Source: Methanococcoides sp. AM1
GTDB taxonomy: Archaea; Halobacteriota; Methanosarcinia; Methanosarcinales; Methanosarcinaceae
Reading direction: 5' to 3'
NCBI RefSeq assembly: GCF_900774055.1
Contig: NZ_CAAGSW010000002.1
Coordinates: forward strand, 124,001-188,000
DNA: 64,000 nucleotides
Below the pieces are notes generated by a model that made no database searches, was not told the DNA's origin, and saw nothing but the letters and a program-made list of their open reading frames with translations. Positions 43,908 through 53,667 of the stretch are shown piece after piece. Each line of letters opens with the position of its first letter. The stretch's first letter is position 1. The translations under genes and the position numbers were made by a program.

Positions 43908-45320
43908 TTATTGTCCGGATGTTTTCTTTGATCCGAGACCGAATTCCTGGTGCAGTACTCTTACTGCCTCCTCTGCATCCTTTTCACTGATCGCGAAGGA
44001 GATGTTGTGCTGGGATGAACCCTGGCTAATCATTATTACGTTGATCTTGCCCTTTCCGAGGGCTCCGAATACTTTTCCTGCGACGCCTGGTATGCCGTCC
44101 ATTCCGGCACCTACCACAGCGACCACACAGACATCCTTGTCATAGGCTACTTCCCCTACAACACCCTTGTTGAACTCGGATCTTAATGCTTTCACAGCTT
44201 TCTTAAGGTGAGCATCCTCGACAACAAGGGACATGTTTGCTTCGGATGAGCTCTGGCTGATCATGATGATATTGACACCGGCTTTTGCAAGTGCGGAAAA
44301 GATCCTTGCTGCTGTACCGATAGCTCCTACCATCCCCGCTCCTGATATGTTGACTGCAGCCACTTTCCTGATAAGTGTCACTGCTTTTACCACATCTTCT
44401 TTTCGGGTCTGGTCTGAGACGATAAGTGTACCTGGATATTCTATATCAAAGGTATTCTTAACACGAACCGGGATGCCATGTCTTATGGCAGGTTCGATAG
44501 CACGTGGGTGAAGTACCTTGGCACCGAAATATGACAATTCCATTGCTTCGATGTAAGATATCTGCGGAATGCATGAGGCTTCAGGAACTATCTTCGGATC
44601 TGTTGTCATGATCCCGTGTACTTCTTTCCAGAGCCAGATCTCATCTGCCTGGATAGCAGCACCCACAATGGATGCCGTAAAGTCAGAACCACCACGTCCA
44701 AGGGTTGTGATGATGCCTTTCTTATCTTCTGCAATGAAACCGGTTATCACGGGGATAGAGGTTTCCACCCGAGTCGATATATTGTTCTCCACCTGCTCAT
44801 AGCTTTTCTCAAGTGGCTGGGCATTTCCGTAATCACTTGTTGTGACAATGCCTGCTTCTCCACCGGTAAACGGCATTGAGTCCGTTCCAAGTGAGCGTAT
44901 TGCTCCACTGATGATCGGCACTGCCAGGCGTTCTCCGTATGATGAGATGTAATCAATGGAACGTGGTGTCAGCTCACCGAGATAACAGATTCCGATAAGT
45001 GCTTTTTCAAGTTCATCTATACGGCTGTCGATGGTTTCGATAACATCATCAGCGATCCTCTCATCATCAATTGCATGGCCAATAGCATCATAGTGCTTTT
45101 TGGCAAGTTCTGTCATGAACTCCTTTATCTGGGCTACCTTCCCTTTTTGTGATGCTTCAGCTGCGTTGGTGAGCAGTCCGTCAGTAACGCCTCCGAGAGC
45201 AGAAGTTATGGCAACTACCTGATCTCCGGCATCCCTGTAACTGATCAAAAGCTGTGCAACATGACGTATCTTCTTCCCATCAGCAATGGATGTACCGCCA
45301 AATTTCATTACATATCTCAT
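43908..45320 (-). CDS. lysC: Aspartokinase
   Basis: First step of the aspartate family of amino acids. The 470-aa enzyme begins MRYVMKFGGTSIADGKKI, with the ATP-site KFGGTS, then TLGRGGSDFTAS (about 212-223) and EVHGIMTTDPKIV (about 239-251). Two C-terminal ACT domains (about 310-470) hold the allosteric sites. I chose ATG 45320. The longer frame from 45371 adds 17 residues absent from relatives. The gene heads the operon with purM and DUF1894. Confidence 0.95.
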   Translation of the reverse strand: MRYVMKFGGTSIADGKKIRHVAQLLISYRDAGDQVVAITSALGGVTDGLLTNAAEASQKGKVAQIKEFMTELAKKHYDAIGHAIDDERIADDVIETIDSRIDELEKALIGICYLGELTPRSIDYISSYGERLAVPIISGAIRSLGTDSMPFTGGEAGIVTTSDYGNAQPLEKSYEQVENNISTRVETSIPVITGFIAEDKKGIITTLGRGGSDFTASIVGAAIQADEIWLWKEVHGIMTTDPKIVPEASCIPQISYIEAMELSYFGAKVLHPRAIEPAIRHGIPVRVKNTFDIEYPGTLIVSDQTRKEDVVKAVTLIRKVAAVNISGAGMVGAIGTAARIFSALAKAGVNIIMISQSSSEANMSLVVEDAHLKKAVKALRSEFNKGVVGEVAYDKDVCVVAVVGAGMDGIPGVAGKVFGALGKGKINVIMISQGSSQHNISFAISEKDAEEAVRVLHQEFGLGSKKTSGQ

Positions 45321-45449
45321 AGTCTGATCACGTTCTGTATTAGGCTTGATTTGGAATGTGGCTATAAACACGGCAGTGTAATATAAAGATTATGAACGAT
45401 GGAGTCAATGTATTTATTTTTCCTTATGATAATTAAAAGAAAGAGTTGA

Positions 45450-46655
45450 TCAGCTAAACTCTCTCTTGAAGAAAAATGCGGTAAGTGCAAGAAGGGCAGC
45501 GACTACAATATAGGTGAATGCAGTGGACTTTGTTATATCTTCAACTGAATCGGAAACTTCGCTACCGGCATTTTCGCCATCCTTGATGATGTCCTCAACC
45601 TGATCCTGTACGGACATGTTATCTTCAGATGCGGTATCTCCTGTCGAACTCGCTCCGTCAACTGTGAATGATGTCTCCTTTGAAGATACACTTCCATCTG
45701 TTGACACGGTTTCGATGATCACATCATGCGTCCCTCTGTCCAGTTCATCGGTAAGTGTCTGGTAGGTTCCCGCATCCACATCATTGCGGGCATCTATAAT
45801 GTCATCATCAAGAGATATCGTTACCTTGGATGCATCCTTATCAAGCTCATAGGCTATGATAGCTTTCTCTCCATCTTTGATAACGTTTCCAGAAAGTCCC
45901 TGGATGCTGATCTCAACAGTACTTTCAATGTTCACATCTTCTCTTTGTGAGATCTCCTTCAGGAAGAGTATATGCGTTTCACTGCTCTCAAAGAAGTCAT
46001 AGACATTTGCAATGAAGATCGTACGGACTTCCCCATCTACGTTCTTGTAGTAGCTGAACACATCTCCGGGTTCCATTTCCTTTACTTCTTTCACAACATG
46101 TTCGTTCTTTTTCAGCGTTACTGTAATGGTCTCTTCATCCACATCAAGGTCGGATGCAGAGAGAGTGTAGCCTTCTTCCAGTTCCATCTCATCTCCAATA
46201 TTGACTGAATCCGATCTGTCATATATCAGGAAATCCTTCGTATCCCTGGTAGGGTCCCGGAACTGCTCGATCCTTATCTTTGTAGCTGTGTCCGTACCAC
46301 TTGTAACAAGTTCTTTTGGTGTAACACGGAAGATCAGGTACTCCTCATCCTCATCGTCGTCATCCTCTGCTTCTATGGTCAGTATGTATTCAAAAGGATC
46401 ATTTTCCTTTCCGGATCCTTCTCCATCTTCGACCAGTTTCCCATTGTGTCGTATCTCTACCCAGACATCCCCGTTGTCCTCATTGATATCAACGATCTCA
46501 AGTGTATATCCCTGAGCTAACGAGAGCTTTGTATCCCTTTCCACCACACTATCCGAGTAATGTATTATCGGTTCGCTCGGATCAAGGGATGCTGCCGGTG
46601 TTGCTGCAAACAGCATGACAAATATTGCTAGAAGTACAAAATATATATATTTCAT
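45450..46655 (-). CDS. S-layer-duplication-domain surface protein with membrane anchor
   Basis: A 401-aa exported protein: signal peptide ([20 protein letters not shown]), then two tandem repeats of an S-layer family domain, [19 protein letters not shown] (about 44-62) and [19 protein letters not shown] (about 157-175). A third beta domain follows, then an acidic linker and one C-terminal helix ([19 protein letters not shown]). The repeats resemble the S-layer/DUF1608 family of methanosarcinal sheath proteins, but this copy is smaller than the main S-layer proteins. It is divergent from apgM over a 118-bp region. Confidence 0.75.
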   Translation of the reverse strand: MKYIYFVLLAIFVMLFAATPAASLDPSEPIIHYSDSVVERDTKLSLAQGYTLEIVDINEDNGDVWVEIRHNGKLVEDGEGSGKENDPFEYILTIEAEDDDDEDEEYLIFRVTPKELVTSGTDTATKIRIEQFRDPTRDTKDFLIYDRSDSVNIGDEMELEEGYTLSASDLDVDEETITVTLKKNEHVVKEVKEMEPGDVFSYYKNVDGEVRTIFIANVYDFFESSETHILFLKEISQREDVNIESTVEISIQGLSGNVIKDGEKAIIAYELDKDASKVTISLDDDIIDARNDVDAGTYQTLTDELDRGTHDVIIETVSTDGSVSSKETSFTVDGASSTGDTASEDNMSVQDQVEDIIKDGENAGSEVSDSVEDITKSTAFTYIVVAALLALTAFFFKREFS

Positions 46656-46773
46656 TAAACCTCACCATTCACGAAGCACATTTAAACATTGTAGAAATGA
46701 GCATATTATCTTTATAGTTTTGTCGATACCTTCATTTGAAGGTTCCGTGTTTATTACAAAAAGAGGTGTATCA

Positions 46774-47979
46774 TTGAAATATATTATTCTCATCGGCGAC
46801 GGAATGGCAGATTTTTGCCTGGATGAGCTGGGTGGTAAGACTGTTCTTCAGAAGTCCAACACTCCGAACATGGATTATATGGCCAGGAAGGGACTGGCCG
46901 GACTTGCTATCAACGTTCCTGAAGGTCTACCTCCGGGAAGTGATGTTGCGAACATGTCAGTTATGGGGTATGATCCGGATGTCTATTATTCAGGCCGCGC
47001 TCCACTTGAGGCAGCCAGCATGGGTGTTCCTCTGGAGAAGAACGATGTTGCCTTCAGGTGTAACCTTATCACAATAGAAGATGGCAATATTGCAGATCAT
47101 AGTGCAGGCCACATAACAAGCGAAGAAGCCCGGGAGCTTATGGAAACCATTGATCGTGAGCTTGGTGCCAATGAGCTGAGATTCTATCCGGGTATCAGTT
47201 ACAGGCATCTGCTTGTTGCGTCCAATGATCTTGGCGCTAAAGCAGACTGTACTCCACCACATGATGTGATAGGCGGGGAAATGAAAGATCATATGCCAAA
47301 GGGTGAAGGCAGTGATGTCCTGTGCAGGCTGATAGAAGAGTCGATACCACTACTAGAGAACCATCCTGTCAATGAACAGAGGGTAAAAGAAGGCAAGAGT
47401 CCTGCAAATGCCATCTGGTTCTGGGGCCAGGGTTATGCTCCCTCCTTCCGTACATTCGATGAGCTCTACGGACTCACAGGTTCCGTTATCTCGGCTGTGG
47501 ACCTGATAAAGGGTCTTGGGATATATGCTGGTCTTGACATTATCGATGTCCCGGGTGCAACCGGGTACCTTGACACCAATTATGTGGGTAAGGCTGAATA
47601 TGCAATGGAATCCCTGAAAGAGAGGGACATTGTTGTGGTCCATGTTGAAGCTCCTGATGAAGCAGGTCATATGGGTGACCTGAATGCCAAGATGCAGGCG
47701 ATCGAGGATTTCGATGAGAAGGTCGTGGGCACCGTTCTGCGTGCTGCAAAAGAGGACGATGAAGATTACATGATAGTCGTGCTTCCGGACCATCCCACAC
47801 CGATCGTGCTCAGGACCCATACATCTGATCCTGTTCCGTTCCTCATTTATTCAACTCTGGAGAACGAGGTGGATAATGTGGAAACATTTGATGAGGATTC
47901 TATGAAAGAAGGTTCCCTTGGGATTGTCCGGGGATGCGATATCGTCCAGATGCTGATAAACAAGGCAAAACAGGCATAA
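46774..47979 (+). CDS. apgM: 2,3-bisphosphoglycerate-independent phosphoglycerate mutase, archaeal type
   Basis: Interconverts 3- and 2-phosphoglycerate. The 401 aa begin with [13 protein letters not shown] (alkaline-phosphatase-superfamily metal site), then [13 protein letters not shown] with the catalytic Ser (about 49), [33 protein letters not shown] and VVLPDHPTP with the second metal set. The start is a TTG at 46774, with AGAGGTG 5 nt upstream. The frame continues upstream into sequence unlike the family, and no ATG fits. Confidence 0.93.
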   Translation: MKYIILIGDGMADFCLDELGGKTVLQKSNTPNMDYMARKGLAGLAINVPEGLPPGSDVANMSVMGYDPDVYYSGRAPLEAASMGVPLEKNDVAFRCNLITIEDGNIADHSAGHITSEEARELMETIDRELGANELRFYPGISYRHLLVASNDLGAKADCTPPHDVIGGEMKDHMPKGEGSDVLCRLIEESIPLLENHPVNEQRVKEGKSPANAIWFWGQGYAPSFRTFDELYGLTGSVISAVDLIKGLGIYAGLDIIDVPGATGYLDTNYVGKAEYAMESLKERDIVVVHVEAPDEAGHMGDLNAKMQAIEDFDEKVVGTVLRAAKEDDEDYMIVVLPDHPTPIVLRTHTSDPVPFLIYSTLENEVDNVETFDEDSMKEGSLGIVRGCDIVQMLINKAKQA

Positions 47980-48065
47980 TTCCCTGTTTCCTTTGTTTTA
48001 TATCGTCACTTTTTTAACTTTATTTGTCATATACTTTATTAATTAAATTTCAAGGAGTGGAATAC

Positions 48066-48527
48066 ATGAAATTTGGTTTAACGCGTAGGGGTCCCTCTGG
48101 ATTATCCCGCTGGGATCCATTTGAAGAGATACGGCAAACACAGGAACATCTCAACCAGTTATTCAGGGAGGTTTCCCCGTTCGGAGGCTGGCCAGAGGGA
48201 AGATCGTTTTCTCCCTTGATGGATATAAGGGAAGAAGGCGACAATGTCATAGTTACTACTGACCTTCCAGGTGTTGACAAGAAAGATATCGATGTAAGTG
48301 TGAAGGAAAACATCATTGAGATCAGTGCAGAGTGCAAAAAGGAAAGTGAGTCTGAGGATGAAGGTTATACTCAGAGGGAGCGTACCTATAGTCGTTTCTC
48401 AAGATCTGCTGTTCTTCCATCGAATGTTACTGATGAAGGCGCAAAGGCAAAACTTGAAAATGGTGTGCTGACGATCACACTTCCAAAGACAAAGATCGAA
48501 GAAAAGCCGAAGATCATGATCGAGTGA
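48066..48527 (+). CDS. hsp20: Small heat-shock protein Hsp20
   Basis: A 153-aa ATP-independent holdase. An N-terminal region with LSRWDPFEEIRQTQEHLNQL is followed by the alpha-crystallin domain (about 45-135), with PLMDIREEGDNVIVTTDLPGV and the A-x-L-x-n-G-V-L-x-I motif AKLENGVLTITLPK. ATG 48066 has AAGGAGTGG upstream. The longer frame from 48024 is not needed. Confidence 0.94.
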   Translation: MKFGLTRRGPSGLSRWDPFEEIRQTQEHLNQLFREVSPFGGWPEGRSFSPLMDIREEGDNVIVTTDLPGVDKKDIDVSVKENIIEISAECKKESESEDEGYTQRERTYSRFSRSAVLPSNVTDEGAKAKLENGVLTITLPKTKIEEKPKIMIE

Positions 48528-48694
48528 TCGATCATTCTTCTTTTTTGATTTCGAGCATTGGTTTGTTTGCGGCATCAGTCAGAGTTTTTCGTCATATTTT
48601 GCTCGGTCGGGGTAACTCTCATCATCGCCGCGAGTTTGTCTATATGGATAGTATTATTTATTTTTGATGCCATTTCATCTTCCGAGGTATCATA

Positions 48695-49462
48695 TTGAGG
48701 ATGGAACTGTTTACTGTAGATGGTTTGCCGCTTATCAAAAAGGGAGATGACCTTGCGGCTATGGTATGCGAACGTACGGAACTTGAAGACCATGATGTTG
48801 TGGTCATCGCTTCCACTATTGTGGCAAAGGCCGAAGGGGCAATGGTACTGAAAAGTGATGTGGTGCCTTCTGAACGTGCCATAAGCATTGCAAAGAAGCT
48901 CGGTAAAGACCCTGTACTTGTGCAGCTGGTCCTCGACAGAAGTGCTGATGTTATTGTGGAATTCCCTTTGTTACTTGTGGAGAACCTAAACGGGCACGTT
49001 AGCATCAATGCGGGTATTGATGATTCCAATGTGGATGCGGCTTATCTTCTGGAACTTCCGCATGATCCGGATGCCTCTGCAAAGGCCATAGGTGACAGGA
49101 TCGCTGATCTGTGTGGCAGGGATGTCAGTGTGATCATAACGGACACCAATGGGAGGGCTTTCAAGATCGGACAGACCGGTGTTGCGGTTGGTGTTTACAA
49201 CATGCACCCTATCATGAACTGGCAGGGGGAGAAGGACCTTTTCGGAAAAGAGCTTGAGATCACCGAGGAAGCGGTTGCAGATGAGGTTGCAGGGGCTGCA
49301 AACCTGCTGATGGGCGAGGCTGCAGGAGGAAACCCTGTGGTGGTAGTGCGTGGTTTTGACCTTCATACAAGGGACGATGTGAGTGTGAAGGAGATGTACC
49401 GTCCTGAAAATGAGGATGTAATAAGAAAAGGGTTAAGGTGCCTTCGTCAGTCTTCTGACTGA
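48695..49462 (+). CDS. cofE: Coenzyme F420-0:L-glutamate ligase
   Basis: Adds gamma-linked glutamates to F420-0, the last step of F420 synthesis. The 255-aa product has the CofE pattern: [17 protein letters not shown] near the start, [14 protein letters not shown] (about 32-45), [19 protein letters not shown] (about 148-166), and [24 protein letters not shown] start at 48695 has GAGGT 6 nt upstream. ATG 48701 is the alternative, but its only nearby GAGG touches it. The 3' end overlaps the convergent dCMP deaminase gene by 16 bp. Confidence 0.94.
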   Translation: MRMELFTVDGLPLIKKGDDLAAMVCERTELEDHDVVVIASTIVAKAEGAMVLKSDVVPSERAISIAKKLGKDPVLVQLVLDRSADVIVEFPLLLVENLNGHVSINAGIDDSNVDAAYLLELPHDPDASAKAIGDRIADLCGRDVSVIITDTNGRAFKIGQTGVAVGVYNMHPIMNWQGEKDLFGKELEITEEAVADEVAGAANLLMGEAAGGNPVVVVRGFDLHTRDDVSVKEMYRPENEDVIRKGLRCLRQSSD

Positions 49463-49902
49463 AGGTTCACCATTTCAACACCGGCAGCAGCGAAGAACTC
49501 CGGAGTATCGGTATCGGGGTATTGTGTGCTGAAGACAACTCGCTTGATGTTGGAATTTATAATCATTTTCGCGCACAGTATGCAGGGTTGGTGTGTGCAG
49601 TATACAGTTGCTCCTCCGATCCCGACCCCGTGAAGTGCTGCCTGTATAATGGCATTTTGCTCTGCGTGCACTGCCCGGCATTTCTCATGTCTGGTACCGG
49701 ATGCAATGTTGTTCTGCTGTCTGATACACCCAATCTCAAGGCAGTGTTCCATGTTGCTTGGGGCACCGTTGTAACCGGTCGAAAGTATCCTTTTATCACG
49801 GACAATGACAGCTCCTACCTTGTTTCTCAGGCAGGTGGAACGCTTTGCGACCACCTCTGCGATCTCGAGGAAATATTCATCAATTGATGGTCTTTCAGTC
49901 AT
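49447..49902 (-). CDS. dCMP deaminase
   Basis: Zinc-dependent deaminase giving dUMP for thymidylate synthesis. The 151 aa have the CDA motifs HAEQNAI (about 79-85) and PCILCAKMI (about 105-113), plus [12 protein letters not shown] (about 43-54) and a second zinc-type cluster ([16 protein letters not shown]) as in dCMP deaminases. It overlaps cofE tail to tail. Confidence 0.9.
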   Translation of the reverse strand: MTERPSIDEYFLEIAEVVAKRSTCLRNKVGAVIVRDKRILSTGYNGAPSNMEHCLEIGCIRQQNNIASGTRHEKCRAVHAEQNAIIQAALHGVGIGGATVYCTHQPCILCAKMIINSNIKRVVFSTQYPDTDTPEFFAAAGVEMVNLQSED

Positions 49903-50008
49903 ATATGAAAAGAAAACAGCAAGTAGTATATATAAGTTGTAGTGTATGAATTGGACATAAACCAGATATTGATAGTTGATATCTTTTCTGATAACGGAGT
50001 ATCAAAAA

Positions 50009-50911
50009 ATGGGATCCATTCTAACAGAATATCTTGATTCATTCATAAGGGGGCGTGATGACAAGCAGCTTATCACCATTCCTCTCGTAGTTCTGGCACT
50101 CTCACTATTAGTGTCATTGATAGTATTTTCAAGCACGGGTGCACCTGTAAAGCTCGGACTTGAATTTGAGGGTGGTACCATGATAGCGTTCGAGACGCAG
50201 GAATCCGCAGATGTTCTTGAGCAGGCATATTCTGATTATTCATTGGATGATGCCCGTAAGGCAGGAGATCGTGTTATCCTTCAGTTCGGTCCCATGGACA
50301 GTGAGGACCAGAAAGAACTCGAAAAGGATATAACTTCAAAGTATTCGAACGTCGAGATCAAGCAGATAGGCGCACTATATGGTAAAGAGCTTCAATCACA
50401 GGCATTGAAGGCAATTGGACTTTCATTCCTCGGAATGGCAATAGTTGTGTTCCTCATTTTCAGGACCGCTGTTCCGTCTATTGCAGTAGTGCTATCAGCA
50501 GTCTCTGATATTGCTATCGCTGTCGGTTTCATGAACCTGATCGGAATTGAACTTTCCCTGGGGACCGTGGCAGCTTTGTTGATGCTTATTGGTTATTCAG
50601 TTGACAGTGACATACTGCTGACAACACGTGTGCTGAAGAGAAGAGGTACCGTTAATGAGAACATCGGGCGTGCAATGCATACAGGTCTCACTATGACCAC
50701 CACAACACTTGCAGCTCTTGTGGTGATGTACATCGTATCCACATTCTCATACCTTGTTACATCGTCAGCTTCCCAGGTCAACCTGCTTTCCGATATATCC
50801 ATTGTACTGATATTCGGCTTGGTGGCTGATATCATGAACACCTGGTTGCTTAACACCGGTATACTGAGGTGGCATGTGAACCGCAGCAACCCAAGGAGGC
50901 GAAGAGCATGA
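50009..50911 (+). CDS. secF: Protein-export membrane protein SecF
   Basis: Half of the SecDF complex that uses the proton gradient to help protein export. The 300 aa have six membrane helices, an outside domain after the first helix (about 48-130, starting GLEFEGGTMIAFE), and SecF motifs such as DIAIAVGFM and LLMLIGYSVDSDILLTTRV (about 190-208). ATG 50009 has CGGAG 9 nt upstream. The stop overlaps the secD start (ATGA). The order secF-secD is the archaeal one. Confidence 0.93.
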   Translation: MGSILTEYLDSFIRGRDDKQLITIPLVVLALSLLVSLIVFSSTGAPVKLGLEFEGGTMIAFETQESADVLEQAYSDYSLDDARKAGDRVILQFGPMDSEDQKELEKDITSKYSNVEIKQIGALYGKELQSQALKAIGLSFLGMAIVVFLIFRTAVPSIAVVLSAVSDIAIAVGFMNLIGIELSLGTVAALLMLIGYSVDSDILLTTRVLKRRGTVNENIGRAMHTGLTMTTTTLAALVVMYIVSTFSYLVTSSASQVNLLSDISIVLIFGLVADIMNTWLLNTGILRWHVNRSNPRRRRA

Positions 50912-52602
50912 GGGAAGAGGAAGTGAACAAAGGCCTGAAAAGCGATCTTCGGGTATGGTTACTGGTAGCAGCAGTTTTGCTCTCAGTCGTTATGATCCAT
51001 CCATGGTACTCCTCTGATGAGGGTGCTACCACCGATCTCAATTACGGACTTGACCTTGAAGGCGGTTCATGGCTACAGATCAGACTCCAGGGTGCTGTAG
51101 CCCAGTTAGATGCTGATATTTCACAGACAGTGCCTGCAATTATTGAACCTGTTATCGGATCATCCATTGATGTTAAAAGCGTTACAGGGGATACGGGAAG
51201 TGGTTATTCTTCCGTTGGTACTACTGTTGTCTTTACAACTGATGCACATGTTTCAGATCTCCAGATGGACCTTGCGGGCATCGGTGAATCCGATGTTAGC
51301 TATTCGGGGAACACTTCAGAGATCATTCTTTATACTAACAAACAGACGCTTATCACCCAGTATCTTTCCAATTCACTTGATGCTGAGGTAATTCCTCTCT
51401 CACTTGGTGATTCTGTTGAGTACGAGATCCGTAAAGAGGTCTCACAGGATGATCTTCAGGTCCTGATGGATGCAGTAGGCGGTTCCATTGTGACGGAAGC
51501 AGATGGCACCCCGATATACCGTGAAGGTGTCAGGACCGAGACCCGTGATCTGACCCGTGATATTCTCAGTGACAAGCTGAACTCACTTGGTCTTAAGGAC
51601 ATACCTGTGCGTACCGTGGGTGAGGACTATATTCTTATTGACTTTGCAGGGACCGATCTTACAACAGCAAAAGATATCGTTGAAAAACCTGGTAAGTTCG
51701 AGATCCGTGTGCAGACACAGAATAATGAGACTGCCCATGTGCTATATGGTGATGCGATCGAGAAGGTTGGTGTTGTGACCTTCCACGACGGGCAATGGCA
51801 TACTCCTTTCACTCTTAATGAAGCCGGTGCCCTGGCTTTGCAGAAGGTCGCCATTGAGACCGGTGCAACTAACGATCCAAACTCACACTGGCTCTACATG
51901 TATCTTGATGACAATGAGATCTATGGTGCCCCTTTAAGTTATTCGGCAGCTACAAGGCTTACAGAGTTCCCGATCTTTTCATGGGAAGCTTCAAGCGGTC
52001 CTGATGAGGATAGCAAGTTACAGGCAGAACAGCTTCAGATACACCTGCGTGCAGGTGCATTGCCTGTGAACGTGGTTCTTATGGGATCTGGACAGGTAGA
52101 CGCAGCTTTGGGTGCACAGTTCAAGAAACAGGCTCTATTTGCAGGGCTTTTTGCACTTCTTGCAGTGGCTTTGGTCGTATTCAGAAGATACGGCAATAAA
52201 AAGATCCTGCTTCCAATGGTAGGGACATCCATTTGTGAGCTTATCATGATCCTTGGAGTTGCAGCAACGATCAACTGGCAGCTTGACCTGGCGGCGATCG
52301 CGGGTATAATTGCTGCGATAGGTACCGGTATCGATCACCTTGTGATCATTACTGATGAGGTGTTGTACGAAGGCAAACTGCCTTCTACAAAAGTATATCT
52401 TGAAAGGATCACAAAAGCATTCGGTATAATCTTTGCAGCAGCTGCGACAACTACCATTGCAATGTCCCCACTGGTCGTTATGGGATTCGGTGCCCTCAAG
52501 GGATTCGCCATTACTACCATTATCGGTGTGCTCATTGGTGTGCTCATTGCAAGACCGGTATATGGTAAGGTCATAAAGGTAGTTCTTGATGAAGCAGAGT
52601 GA
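50908..52602 (+). CDS. secD: Protein-export membrane protein SecD
   Basis: Partner of SecF. The 564 aa have one N-terminal helix, the GLDLEGGSWLQI motif (about 48-59), a large outside domain (P1 head, about 60-390), then five helices from about 405 with AAIAGIIAAIGTGIDHLVIITDEVL (about 463-487), equivalent to the proton-relay segment. No SecA exists in archaea, so SecDF probably acts after translocation. Confidence 0.94.
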   Translation: MREEEVNKGLKSDLRVWLLVAAVLLSVVMIHPWYSSDEGATTDLNYGLDLEGGSWLQIRLQGAVAQLDADISQTVPAIIEPVIGSSIDVKSVTGDTGSGYSSVGTTVVFTTDAHVSDLQMDLAGIGESDVSYSGNTSEIILYTNKQTLITQYLSNSLDAEVIPLSLGDSVEYEIRKEVSQDDLQVLMDAVGGSIVTEADGTPIYREGVRTETRDLTRDILSDKLNSLGLKDIPVRTVGEDYILIDFAGTDLTTAKDIVEKPGKFEIRVQTQNNETAHVLYGDAIEKVGVVTFHDGQWHTPFTLNEAGALALQKVAIETGATNDPNSHWLYMYLDDNEIYGAPLSYSAATRLTEFPIFSWEASSGPDEDSKLQAEQLQIHLRAGALPVNVVLMGSGQVDAALGAQFKKQALFAGLFALLAVALVVFRRYGNKKILLPMVGTSICELIMILGVAATINWQLDLAAIAGIIAAIGTGIDHLVIITDEVLYEGKLPSTKVYLERITKAFGIIFAAAATTTIAMSPLVVMGFGALKGFAITTIIGVLIGVLIARPVYGKVIKVVLDEAE

Positions 52603-52623
52603 TCTGTTCCTTAAGAGGTGTTA

Positions 52624-53652
52624 ATGATGAAGGATATGTGGACTGTGAAATACCGACCAGAGATGCTTAAGAATGTCCTGGGCAATGAGAATTCCCTCAA
52701 CGCCCTTGGTCAGCTTGTTCATTCAGGTAATCTGCCCCACCTGGTGTTCCACGGTCCGGTGAACTCCGGTAAATCCTCTACTGCCTTTGCCCTGGCACGT
52801 GAACTATACGGCGATAGCTACGAGAACAATTTCACATATTTCAATGCATCCGATTTCTTTGATCAGGGAAAGCGCTATCTTGTTCGTGATAAGCGTTTTA
52901 CCCACATTATAGGGACGGATGATCCTAAGAAGATCTACTCAAGTGTAATTTCCATTTTCAAGACCGTGATCAATGAATTTGCTGGAATGGGTTCCATTGA
53001 TGCGGATTTCAAGATCATTTTCATCGATAATGTTGAGTCACTGGATACTAGTGCACAGCATGCCCTGCGTCGTATAATGGAAAAGTATACTCGCACCTGC
53101 AGGTTCATCCTATCCACTACCCAGCCTTCCAAACTAATCTCCCCCCTGCGTTCAAGGGGACTGGAACTATTCTTCACTTATGTTCCTGATGAGCAGTTAA
53201 GGCCATATATTGTCTCAATTGCAGATCAAGAGGACCTTTCTATTTCCGAAGATGGTCTTGATGCCCTTATGTACTATGCCGGAGGCAATGTCTCAAGGGC
53301 TTTACTGACACTTCAGTTTGCTAATATGAGCAAACCGGGTGCAGAGATCACAGGTGACCTGCTATACGAGGAATCCCTCTGTGAGGTATCTGACAACGTG
53401 ACAGAACTTCATGCCGCAGCTATCGATCACGAGTTCCTGAAAGCAAGGAAGCTTATCGACACTCTTCTCATCGAGGAAGGTTTTACCGGTGATGAGGTCT
53501 TGCAGCAGTTACATTCGGTAGTACTGAAATCGGATCGTACCGAAGGTGAGATCGCAAAAGCGGTTTGCAGGATAGCAGATGCAGATGCAATGATCATCGA
53601 TAGTGCAAATGCAAGGATCCATCTGGAATTACTTGTTACGGAACTCTATTGA
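52624..53652 (+). CDS. Replication factor C small-subunit paralogue with degenerate ATPase motifs
   Basis: A 342-aa AAA+ protein of the RFC small-subunit family (WTVKYRPEMLKNVLGNE at the start), part of the sliding-clamp loader. The ATPase sites are changed: Walker A reads GPVNSGKS (44-51), Walker B IIFIDNVE (131-138) has Asn in place of the catalytic Glu, sensor 1 reads LSTTQPSK (no Asn), and the SRC box reads SRG (177-179) but keeps the arginine finger. Methanosarcinales loaders have two small subunits and one large, and this fits the minor one. GAGGTG upstream. ATG 52627 is an alternative. The gap to elp3 is 15 bp. Confidence 0.88.
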   Translation: MMKDMWTVKYRPEMLKNVLGNENSLNALGQLVHSGNLPHLVFHGPVNSGKSSTAFALARELYGDSYENNFTYFNASDFFDQGKRYLVRDKRFTHIIGTDDPKKIYSSVISIFKTVINEFAGMGSIDADFKIIFIDNVESLDTSAQHALRRIMEKYTRTCRFILSTTQPSKLISPLRSRGLELFFTYVPDEQLRPYIVSIADQEDLSISEDGLDALMYYAGGNVSRALLTLQFANMSKPGAEITGDLLYEESLCEVSDNVTELHAAAIDHEFLKARKLIDTLLIEEGFTGDEVLQQLHSVVLKSDRTEGEIAKAVCRIADADAMIIDSANARIHLELLVTELY

Positions 53653-53667
53653 TCTCGGGTATTTACC

